Assembly: GCA_014379965.1 (NCBI GenBank)
Contig: JACMKU010000138.1
Coordinates: 1-64,000 of the forward strand
Reading direction: 5' to 3'
Length of the DNA: 64,000 bases
Source of the DNA: Chitinophagaceae bacterium
GTDB lineage: Bacteria > Bacteroidota > Bacteroidia > Chitinophagales > Chitinophagaceae
The translations under genes and the position numbers were made by a program. This document shows, in pieces, positions 52,426-58,821 of this stretch. A model generated the notes under the pieces. The model was given only the letters and a program-made list of their open reading frames with translations. It was not told where the DNA came from and did not search any database. Numbering within the stretch: position 1 is the stretch's first letter; every line of letters begins with the position of its first letter.

Positions 52426-53117
52426 CTCTTTTTCCTCTTCACCAACTTCGCCTTGATAATCCTCACATCCTCAAGGGGTCGATCTCTATCTGTTCCTTTG
52501 CTGGTTGGCACCGCTGCGATGCGGTCGACCACATCGAGGCCTTTCACTACTTCTCCATAGACCGTATAGAGCTGGTCGAGATGCGGAACGCCGCCCGTAG
52601 TCTTATATACTTCCCGCTGATCAACAGGTAATTTTCTTTTCAGTCGATATGTCTCTACCGAATCCAGTCCCGCTTCAGTAAATACTTTTCCTTTTACAAT
52701 GTAGAACTGGCTGCCGCTGCTGGCTTTTTCAGGGTTGTTGTCTCGAGCTGCAGCCAGCACTCCTTTCTTATGAAATAACGAAGTCCGAAATTCTGCAGGT
52801 ATTCGTTGAGATGGACCTCCGTTTCCTAATGGTGCTCCAGCCTGCGCCCGTTTACTATCAGGATCTCCACCCTGGATCATGAAGTTTTGGATTACACGGT
52901 GAAATAACACGCTATCATAGTAACCCGTCTTAACCAGTTTTAAGAAATTGTCGCGATGTAGCGGAGTGGAATCGGAAAGACGCAAGGTGATGTCGCCGAG
53001 GCTGGTCTGTAGTAGAACATCCCGCTTCCTGTCTTTTTTTCTTATGGTAGAGTCTTTCTGGGCAAAAACAGCAGTAGCAAAAAATAGAAAGGGCAGGCAG
53101 GCAAGAATTCTTTTCAT
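52419..53117 (-). CDS. Exported cyclophilin-type peptidyl-prolyl isomerase
   Basis: A 232-residue periplasmic PPIase: signal peptide (1-19, ending AVFAQ), a basic linker (KKDRKR) and a cyclophilin domain (about 33-225) with FHRVIQNFMIQGGDP (active-site Arg in FHRV), SSGSQFYIVKG and TVYGEVVKGLDVVDRIA. There is an insertion of about 40 residues (KVFTEAGLDSVETYRLKRKLPVDQREVYK) between these, usual in Bacteroidota members. It speeds folding of outer-membrane and secreted proteins. The stop codon lies within the nonad repeat. Confidence 0.93.
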   Translation of the reverse strand: MKRILACLPFLFFATAVFAQKDSTIRKKDRKRDVLLQTSLGDITLRLSDSTPLHRDNFLKLVKTGYYDSVLFHRVIQNFMIQGGDPDSKRAQAGAPLGNGGPSQRIPAEFRTSLFHKKGVLAAARDNNPEKASSGSQFYIVKGKVFTEAGLDSVETYRLKRKLPVDQREVYKTTGGVPHLDQLYTVYGEVVKGLDVVDRIAAVPTSKGTDRDRPLEDVRIIKAKLVKRKKRS

Positions 53118-53135
53118 TAGAAATAGATGTGGTGG

Positions 53136-53480
53136 TTAGAAATCCTTCGATTCAAAATATAAAAGAATATGATCCTTTAGAAAATATTCCTGTTGTATCG
53201 TATCCATCACCGGCATCGGCTTCAATTGTTTAAAGTGTGGCCAGCCATCATCGTCGACGCCCTCCAGTTCATAGTATCCGCTTTCTGAGAGGAGACTGCA
53301 TACCGCCACGTGCATCAGATCCTGCTTCTGCTCCTTTGTAAATTTTTCCTTGATGCCTCCAAATTCCTGGATTCCGATGAGGAAAAGTATGGTTTCGAGG
53401 TCGGGTTTTTTTGAAAACCGTTCCGTCAATTTCGCTTCGAGGGTCCACCAACGCGTCTGGAGATCGTCTTTCACATTCAT
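53136..53480 (-). CDS. Conserved Bacteroidota protein of unknown function
   Basis: A 114-residue soluble protein without signal or membrane segment: WWTLEAKLTERFSKKPDLETILFLIGIQEFG, then a helical part (KFTKEQKQDLMHVAVCSLLSESGYYELEG) and DDGWPHFKQLKPMPVMDTIQQEYFLKDHILLYF. This pattern looks like a family found widely in Bacteroidota, but I know of no function. ATG at 53480 has a perfect -7 box (TATCTTTG, 53492-53485 on the minus strand) just 4 nt before it, a mirror image of the serS arrangement across the repeat element. The frame upstream (to 53607) is the repeat and not coding. It lies 18 nt upstream of the cyclophilin gene, probably one transcript. Confidence 0.82.
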   Translation of the reverse strand: MNVKDDLQTRWWTLEAKLTERFSKKPDLETILFLIGIQEFGGIKEKFTKEQKQDLMHVAVCSLLSESGYYELEGVDDDGWPHFKQLKPMPVMDTIQQEYFLKDHILLYFESKDF

Positions 53481-53484
53481 CGGG

Positions 53485-53492
53485 CAAAGATA
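53485..53492 (-). promoter_or_regulatory. TAnnTTTG -7 box, 4 nt before the start at 53480
   Basis: Minus strand TATCTTTG, perfect consensus, with CCCG between it and the ATG, implying a leaderless transcript. The DNA upstream is the terminal repeat of the 148-bp element. Confidence 0.55.
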
Positions 53493-53498
53493 GCATCT

Positions 53499-53646
53499 GG
53501 CGTTTAACGTTTAAGGGTTTAACGTTTAACGTTCTTACCATCGAAGTTGCGGTTGTAATTGTGCATCCCGATTCAGGAAATTCAATTCTTAGATGCAAGA
53601 TCCACAATCAGAACGTTAAACGTTAAACCCTTAAACGTTAAACGCC
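53499..53646. repeat. 148-bp element with 37-bp perfect terminal inverted repeats, copy 2
   Basis: Left arm 53499-53535 and right arm 53610-53646 are exact reverse complements over 37 bp and carry the same words as the copy at 42059-42206. The 74-nt interior is related to that copy in opposite orientation. It sits exactly between two divergent genes, with one TATCTTTG box just outside each end. Confidence 0.97.
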
Positions 53647-53652
53647 AAGGGC

Positions 53653-53660
53653 TATCTTTG
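53653..53660 (+). promoter_or_regulatory. TAnnTTTG -7 box, 5 nt before the serS ATG
   Basis: TATCTTTG, perfect consensus, ends 5 nt before the ATG at 53666; a leaderless mRNA is expected. Upstream is the right terminal repeat of the 148-bp element. Confidence 0.55.
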
Positions 53661-53665
53661 CCGGC

Positions 53666-54937
53666 ATGTTGCAATTAAATACACTTCGCCAGGATCCCCA
53701 AGCCGTAAAACAGCGGTTAGCTGTCAGGAATTTTGCAGATACCGGATTGGTCGACAAGATCCTTACGCTCGATGATGAGCGCAAGAAATTACAACTCGAA
53801 TTCGACACCAACCAGGGAAAGGTCAATTCAACTTCAAAGGAGATCGGGGCGTTGATGGGTAAGGGACAAAAAGAAGAAGCCGAAAGAAAGAAGGAGGAAG
53901 TAGCCACGCTGAAGGCGGGCCTGGCACCGACAACTGAGAAACTGGCGGCAATAGAAAATCAACTGCATGATGAACTCGTAAAACTTCCAAATCTTCCTGC
54001 AGCAGCAGTCCCCATCGGTAAGACTGCAGCCGACAATGTGGTGTTACGTGAAGGAGGAATTAAACCCGTGCTTGCAAAAGATGCAGTGCCGCACTGGGAC
54101 CTTATAAAGAAATATGACCTGATCGATTTCGAAACAGGCGCGAAAATTACAGGAAGTGGATTTCCTTTGTATAAGGGACAAGGCGCTAGACTTCAACGCG
54201 CACTGATACAATACTTCCTCGATTTCAATACGGCTGCTGGATATACCGAATACCTGCCGCCCTTCATGGTGAATGAAGCTTCTGCATATGGCACCGGTCA
54301 GTTACCGGATAAGGAAGGACAGATGTATTATATGCCGGCCGATAATTTCTACCTGATCCCTACGTCGGAAGTTCCGGTAACAAATATTTACAGGGATGAA
54401 ATTTTAAAGGAATCCGATCTTCCCATCAGGATGACTGCCTACTCACCATGCTTCCGCAGGGAGGCGGGAAGTTTTGGCAAGGACGTGCGTGGTCTTAACC
54501 GTGTTCACCAGTTCGAGAAGGTGGAGGTCGTACAGATCGTTCATCCGGCAAAGAGCTATGAGGTACACGAGGAGATGGTATCTCATGTTGAAAAATTATT
54601 GCAGACACTCGGGCTCCCTTATCGCATACTCAATCTCTGTGGCGGTGATATGGGTTTTACATCGGCTCTTACCTACGACTTCGAAGTTTATAGTGCGGCG
54701 CAGGAGAGGTGGTTGGAGGTGAGTTCGGTTTCCAACTTCGAGAGCTACCAGACAAACAGGATGAAGATCCGCTTCAAAGATGATAAAGGAAAGATGCAAC
54801 TTGCGCATTCACTCAATGGTAGTTCTTTAGCCCTTCCGAGGATTGTGGCGTGCCTCCTGGAGAATAATCAATTTGATGGAGGAATTAAATTGCCAGTTGC
54901 GCTGCATGCTTATTTTGGCAAAGAAAGAATTTCGTAG
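53666..54937 (+). CDS. serS: Serine--tRNA ligase
   Basis: Class II seryl-tRNA synthetase, 423 residues. It has the N-terminal coiled-coil arm that grips the tRNA long variable loop (about 30-100), then motif 2 with CFRREAGSFGKDVRGLNRVHQFEKVE and motif 3 with LNGSSLALPRIVACLLENNQ. Full-length and intact. It charges tRNA-Ser and supplies Ser-tRNA(Sec) if present. Starts at ATG 53666 right behind a -7 box. Confidence 0.99.
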   Translation: MLQLNTLRQDPQAVKQRLAVRNFADTGLVDKILTLDDERKKLQLEFDTNQGKVNSTSKEIGALMGKGQKEEAERKKEEVATLKAGLAPTTEKLAAIENQLHDELVKLPNLPAAAVPIGKTAADNVVLREGGIKPVLAKDAVPHWDLIKKYDLIDFETGAKITGSGFPLYKGQGARLQRALIQYFLDFNTAAGYTEYLPPFMVNEASAYGTGQLPDKEGQMYYMPADNFYLIPTSEVPVTNIYRDEILKESDLPIRMTAYSPCFRREAGSFGKDVRGLNRVHQFEKVEVVQIVHPAKSYEVHEEMVSHVEKLLQTLGLPYRILNLCGGDMGFTSALTYDFEVYSAAQERWLEVSSVSNFESYQTNRMKIRFKDDKGKMQLAHSLNGSSLALPRIVACLLENNQFDGGIKLPVALHAYFGKERIS

Positions 54938-54938
54938 G

Positions 54939-54978
54939 GAAGTCCGAAAGACGGGAAGTCCGAAAGTCAGAAAGACCT
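54939..54978. repeat. Octad array (GAAGTCCG / AAAGACGG)
   Basis: Five 8-nt words in register: GAAGTCCG, AAAGACGG, GAAGTCCG, AAAGTCAG, AAAGACCT. It starts 2 nt after the serS stop. The reverse-complement words recur at 55155-55190 and similar arrays lie at 58236-58571 and 58741-58796. Confidence 0.9.
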
Positions 54979-55016
54979 TCCAGGAAATTAGTCTCAAACC
55001 TTCAGGCTCGAGGAAT

Positions 55017-55097
55017 TTGACCGCAGATTTTCATGATAGGTATGATTTAGGTATGATATCTGCGTTAATCATAATCATCATGAAAATCTGCGGTCAA
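55017..55097. repeat. ~80-bp ATCTGCG palindromic element, intact copy
   Basis: An 81-bp element bounded by perfect 21-bp inverted repeats (55017-55037 and 55077-55097; inner part CCGCAGATTTTCATGAT), with the internal ATCTGCGTTAATCAT. Best preserved of the four copies. It lies between serS and the converging M43 protease gene, within the octad arrays. Confidence 0.95.
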
Positions 55098-55125
55098 TTC
55101 TTTCGAGATAATTTTTTATAAATTA

Positions 55126-55170
55126 AAAGTCCGAAAGACGTGTCAACTTAAATACACGTCTTTCGGACTT
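55126..55170. terminator. Octad-word hairpin, likely bidirectional terminator
   Basis: A perfect 17-bp stem made of octad words (AAGTCCGAAAGACGTGT / ACACGTCTTTCGGACTT) with a 10-nt loop. It is preceded by AT-rich DNA, so it may end transcription from serS or the opposing gene; it has no long T run, so termination is inferred. Confidence 0.5.
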
Positions 55171-55196
55171 CCGGACTTTCCGTCTTCCTTGCTTCC

Positions 55197-56177
55197 TTAC
55201 GGTTGAGCAAAACCATTCCTCGGCCCACCAGATGCAAATACAGACAACATCCTGGTCCTTTGACCTACACTGAACATGTACATGCACGCATCATCGGTAT
55301 AGTCCATATAGTTCATGGTCATCTCAAGTGGAGTTCCGCTACAAGTGCTCCTGTGTCCTGAACTGGGACAACCATAGTTAGCCGTATTGTGCAAAGGCGT
55401 GTCACCTACCAGGTCATTACCACAGGTTGCGTCACCCCATATATGCCGGAGGTTGAGCCAATGGCCTACTTCGTGTGTCGCCGTCCTTCCTTTGTTGAAA
55501 GGTGCTGAGGCAGTTCCGGTGCGGCCGGTGGCGTTGTCGTCCAGTACTACTCCATCAGTTGCTGCACTTCCACCAGGGAACTGCGCATACCCGAGATAGC
55601 CGCCGGAAAGGTTGCACACCCAAATGTTGAGCTTTGTGGTCGGGCTAGTTGGAGCTATACCTCCAGAGCTCTTCTTCATACCATCATTCAACTGCCAACT
55701 ACTTTTAGACGTACTCCTCCTGTTCACCTGGTCGAGAACGAATCTCACACCGATGTCGGATGCTTTTACGCTTCCATAAGTAGACGTGAGATTGCGATCG
55801 GAATTAGTTCCGGAAAAATCTTCGTTGAGCACATCGATCTGCGACTGGAGCTGCGCAAGAGAAACATTCTGTGCCGATGTCTTGTAAACGACGTTGAAAA
55901 CAACAGGGATCTCGATAATGCCGTTAGAAAGCAGGCGGTATGATTCAGGATTTTCCCTTACGCGCCGGGTGAATTCTTCAATGGCATCCATCTTTTGTTG
56001 AAGCGTTGGATCTTCACGCAATTGATCCTGCAATAGTTCATAAGAATAACACTGCCGCTGGGTAGCAGTGATTTCATCAGCGACTGGTACGGTAGGCTCT
56101 TCCGTTACGGACCGAGTTTTCGTACAGCCGATGATCAGGGCAAAACCCGCAGCAAGCAATAAAAATTTTTTCCTCAT
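55197..56177 (-). CDS. M43 (pappalysin-like) zinc metalloprotease, lipoprotein
   Basis: A 326-residue secreted lipoprotein (lipobox LIIGC, Cys18) with a metzincin protease domain of family M43. The zinc motif is HEVGHWLNLRHIWGD near residue 233 (H-E-x2-H-x5-H) and the Met-turn is MTMNYMDYTDDAC. A helical propeptide (about 45-95) precedes it. M43 proteases cleave extracellular proteins. Unlike many Bacteroidota homologues it has no C-terminal type IX sorting domain, so it is exported through Sec/Lol and stays membrane-anchored. Alone in its unit. Confidence 0.9.
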   Translation of the reverse strand: MRKKFLLLAAGFALIIGCTKTRSVTEEPTVPVADEITATQRQCYSYELLQDQLREDPTLQQKMDAIEEFTRRVRENPESYRLLSNGIIEIPVVFNVVYKTSAQNVSLAQLQSQIDVLNEDFSGTNSDRNLTSTYGSVKASDIGVRFVLDQVNRRSTSKSSWQLNDGMKKSSGGIAPTSPTTKLNIWVCNLSGGYLGYAQFPGGSAATDGVVLDDNATGRTGTASAPFNKGRTATHEVGHWLNLRHIWGDATCGNDLVGDTPLHNTANYGCPSSGHRSTCSGTPLEMTMNYMDYTDDACMYMFSVGQRTRMLSVFASGGPRNGFAQP

Positions 56178-56530
56178 AAAAACTTCTTTTGTGTGTGTGT
56201 GTGATAAAAAAAAGTTACCTCTTCAATTTATTTGTTTTTTCAAAACGATGATGTCGCGCGTTGATTTATTTGTCCAGAAAATCTAAAAAAGCGTAAAGTC
56301 CTCCAAGCAATCACGGAAAATACGGTGGCTGAATTTCAATTCATGTGGGTACTGATGGTTAATATTCCCTGAGTTGAAGGGCTATACAGTTTCGAAATTT
56401 TGCTGCATGGGTAGATAGAATTCTATATTAGTTAGTATAATAGTTCGTTAAAGGACATCTCCTTAACTCTTCAAGCATGATTTGATTTCCATATTTGCGG
56501 GATATATTTTTTTAACCTAAAACCTACAGT
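56178..56530. other. 353-bp divergent intergenic region
   Basis: Between the leftward M43 gene and a rightward barrel gene. It holds a (GT)n run near 56191-56203 in the M43 leader and a near-consensus -7 box (CATATTTG, 56490-56497) about 33 nt before the barrel ATG. No small ORF, hairpin or array that I can support. Confidence 0.55.
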
Positions 56531-57157
56531 ATGAGAAAACATTTTACACTGATGCTATTATTTTCAACCGCCGCCATTTGGTCTGCACAGAGCCAGGTAT
56601 TCCGTAAGGGAGACAGGTTGTTCGGGGGTAGCTTTTCGTTTGCCTTTTACAATTCGAACAATGGTAATCCTAATAATTACAATTCGGGTAATGCAGGTCT
56701 CGCTCCCTCTTTTGGTTGGGCTGTGAAAGATAATCTTGTAATGGGCCTCAAAGGAGGTGTGGGTTACGGAAGGAGCGAGTCGAATGTGAGTTCAACCGAG
56801 AGGCGTATTGTTTCAACGCTGAGTGTATCTCCCGGCATCTTTCTTCGAAAATACAGGGAGTTGAAGAACAGGTTCGGGCTATACTTCAACCACGATGTAA
56901 CGGCTAACTATGCTTATAGTAGGGACAAATCCTCACTTACAAATACTGTGTACCAATCTGACGCACGCGGAATCGCATACAATTTTAATCCTGGCGTGTT
57001 CTATAAATTCTCTGAGAATTTTATCGGCGAGGCGAATATTGGTGGCGTCTATGCTACCTATACCAGCACCGGTCAGACTAAGGTATATGGAACAGGCGTT
57101 TCATTTCTGCAATATTTCAATGTAGGATTCAACTACCGGATCCCACGAAAGAGCTAG
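56531..57157 (+). CDS. Outer membrane beta-barrel protein, function unknown
   Basis: A 208-residue protein with a signal peptide (1-22, ending AQSQ) and eight or so amphipathic strands (FGGSFSFAFYNSNN, GWAVKDNLVMGLKGGVGYG, ISPGIFLRKYRELKNRFGLYFNHD) ending FNVGFNYRIPRKS. This resembles small OmpW/OmpA-like eight-stranded barrels of Bacteroidota; no ligand is known. Its 3' end overlaps the converging alkane monooxygenase gene by 29 bp. Confidence 0.82.
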   Translation: MRKHFTLMLLFSTAAIWSAQSQVFRKGDRLFGGSFSFAFYNSNNGNPNNYNSGNAGLAPSFGWAVKDNLVMGLKGGVGYGRSESNVSSTERRIVSTLSVSPGIFLRKYRELKNRFGLYFNHDVTANYAYSRDKSSLTNTVYQSDARGIAYNFNPGVFYKFSENFIGEANIGGVYATYTSTGQTKVYGTGVSFLQYFNVGFNYRIPRKS

Positions 57158-58205
57158 GAGAATGAATTGGAGGCGCCTGTTTTCTTATTCGCTTATGCAT
57201 CACGTAGAACCATGCCGGAGGAATAAGAGATAGCAGCATCATTCCTGGGTATCCTGTCGGCATCTGCGGTGAATCATCATGATGACGGAGTACCTGGTAT
57301 TTCCTGTTAGCCATGTAGTGATGGTCGCTGTGTCGGCTTAGTTCAAAAAGCATTACCCTGCCAACGACGTGATCGCTGTTCCAGCTATGCAGTGGCATGG
57401 CCCTTTCATATTTACCATCTGCCAATTGCATCCTTTGCAAGCCGTAGTGCTCAATGTAATTCACCGTTTCAAGAAGCGTGATACCGATGGCGGCCGCTAA
57501 TAGATAGTACAGGCAGACCAGCCATCCGAAGACGAGGGCAATGATAGCGACAAAAGCAAGTTGAATGAGCGTGTATTGTATCATCTCGTTGTATAGAGAG
57601 ATAACTGGTTTGCCTTTTCTTTGAATGTCTCTCGCAGCTATCTTCCAGGCATTGATATAACTGAAGACGACGGTTCGGAAGTAGAATGCGTATATCCATT
57701 CTCCATACCTGGCGCTGCTGGGATCATCTGGAGTGGCTACTCGCTTGTGGTGACCTTTATTGTGCTCAATGAAGAAATGCATGTACTGGGAGGAGAGCAG
57801 CAGGATCTTGGCCAGCGTCTGTTCGAAGCGGTTAACACGATGACCCAATTCATGGCCTACGTTGATGCCGAATACACCACAGAGCATTCCCATGACCCAG
57901 ATCCTACCTACTACATCAAGCCATGACATCTGTTGGGTTGACATCACATATAGGAAGCGGATGAGGGCAACATATTGAAGGATTACGACGAGGTACAGCA
58001 AATAATCGTAGGCTTTATTTTGCCTGGCCATCTCCTCCTCGGTTTCACTAAGGTTTGCAGGATCGGGACGTGTGACTAACTCAAGTAGTGGCACGACGAT
58101 CCAGGCGAAGATCAGGGGCGTCCATACTTCCCAGCCAGTGACCATGAAGGCCCTGAATGCCCCGATATAAATAAGAAGGGGGCAGAGGAATTTGAAGAGG
58201 CGCAT
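57129..58205 (-). CDS. alkB: Alkane 1-monooxygenase (AlkB-type non-haem di-iron hydroxylase)
   Basis: An integral membrane hydroxylase of 358 residues with six transmembrane helices, inserting one oxygen atom at the end carbon of alkanes or acyl chains. All histidine motifs of the AlkB/xylene monooxygenase group are present: HELGH (118-122), HNKGHH (148-153), NYIEHYGL (249-256) and RHSDHH (291-296). Rubredoxin and its reductase are not encoded nearby, so electrons must come from elsewhere. The reading frame extends to 58451 through repeat DNA; ATG at 58205 is the real start. Convergent 29-bp overlap with the barrel gene. Confidence 0.93.
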   Translation of the reverse strand: MRLFKFLCPLLIYIGAFRAFMVTGWEVWTPLIFAWIVVPLLELVTRPDPANLSETEEEMARQNKAYDYLLYLVVILQYVALIRFLYVMSTQQMSWLDVVGRIWVMGMLCGVFGINVGHELGHRVNRFEQTLAKILLLSSQYMHFFIEHNKGHHKRVATPDDPSSARYGEWIYAFYFRTVVFSYINAWKIAARDIQRKGKPVISLYNEMIQYTLIQLAFVAIIALVFGWLVCLYYLLAAAIGITLLETVNYIEHYGLQRMQLADGKYERAMPLHSWNSDHVVGRVMLFELSRHSDHHYMANRKYQVLRHHDDSPQMPTGYPGMMLLSLIPPAWFYVMHKRIRKQAPPIHSPSSFVGSGS

Positions 58206-58235
58206 GTCGAGTGTTGAGTGGGTCAAAGCTACTAA

Positions 58236-58571
58236 GAAGACGGGAAGTCCGAGGAAAGACCGAAAGTCCGGAAGAATGACCGAAAGCCCGGAAGACCGAA
58301 AGTCCGAAAGACCAAGTCCGAAGACCGGCCACCCCCCGAATGCCGCGTCATTGCAAGGCCGTAGTGAAAACGGAAATAAGAAATTTTCGTGGAGGCCGAA
58401 GCAATCTCCTCGATTTCGTATCCGAGTGGAGGAGATTGCTTCGGCCTCCACGAGGATTCTTTGATGAGACGTTACCTATGGCCTCGCAATGACGCGGCAT
58501 TCGGGGGGGTGGCCGGTCTTCCGGACTTTCCGTCTTCCGGCCTTCCTGTCTTCCTTCGGACTTTCCGTCTT
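58236..58571. repeat. Nested ~335-bp palindrome: octad arms, GTCATTGC arms, GAAGCAATC core
   Basis: Three shells. Outer: octad words (GAAGTCCG type) at 58236-58330 against CTTCCGGA/CTTTCCGT words at 58515-58571. Middle: GGCCACCCCCCGAATGCCGC (58327-58346) against its reverse complement at about 58494-58514, including TCATTGC/GCAATGA. Core: perfect 24-bp arms 58388-58411 and 58429-58452 with a 17-nt loop, containing GAAGCAATCTCCTC, a known type of intergenic repeat. It lies upstream of alkB and of the gene at 58822. Confidence 0.92.
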
Positions 58572-58589
58572 TCACCGATTTAATTCTTA

Positions 58590-58741
58590 GATAACCTTTG
58601 GATAACGCAGGGTTAACAATTGAACAGGAGATTTACACCAGTTCTTTAAATCGTTCCAGTCTCAAAAGTGGGTCAGTAATCACCTGCTAGCAGTTCTCGG
58701 CAGTCTCCATCCCGGTATCCCAACTCCGGGGTGGATTTTTT
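58590..58741 (+). ncRNA. Possible small RNA with orphan terminator
   Basis: A 152-nt stretch ends in a good terminator (10-bp stem TCCATCCCGG / CCGGGGTGGA with one G-T pair, 58706-58735, then six T), but no + strand gene lies upstream for over a kilobase. Interior hairpins are plausible (CTGCTAGCAG; TAACC...GGTTA). No consensus promoter is evident, so it may be a small RNA, a leader attenuator for the gene at 58822, or the end of read-through. Not recognised as a known family; not SRP RNA by motif. Confidence 0.35.
58706..58741 (+). terminator. Rho-independent terminator with no obvious gene upstream
   Basis: 10-bp stem (one G-T pair), 10-nt loop, six T residues. It lies 81 nt before the gene at 58822 and is followed by another octad array. 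Confidence 0.8.
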
Positions 58742-58796
58742 GTCTTCCGGACTTCCCGTCTTCCGGACTTTCAGTCTTCCTTCGGTCTTCTAATAG
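58741..58796. repeat. Octad array (CTTCCGGA / CTTCCCGT)
   Basis: In-register 8-nt words: CTTCCGGA, CTTCCCGT, CTTCCGGA, CTTTCAGT, CTTCCTTC, GGTCTTCT. Third site of this word type. It is directly upstream of the 58822 gene and contains its presumed promoter zone. Confidence 0.88.
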
Positions 58797-58821
58797 TTTC
58801 GTACCTTGGTAGTGATTGCCC

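Noticed and set aside
58206-58451. N-terminal extension of 82 residues on the alkane monooxygenase frame
   Set aside because: It is translated palindrome DNA; AlkB family similarity begins at MRLFKF (ATG 58205).
58590-58741. Signal recognition particle RNA or 6S RNA
   Set aside because: Lacks the conserved SRP GGAA/AGCA loop pair and no clear 6S-type closing stem with central bubble could be traced by eye.
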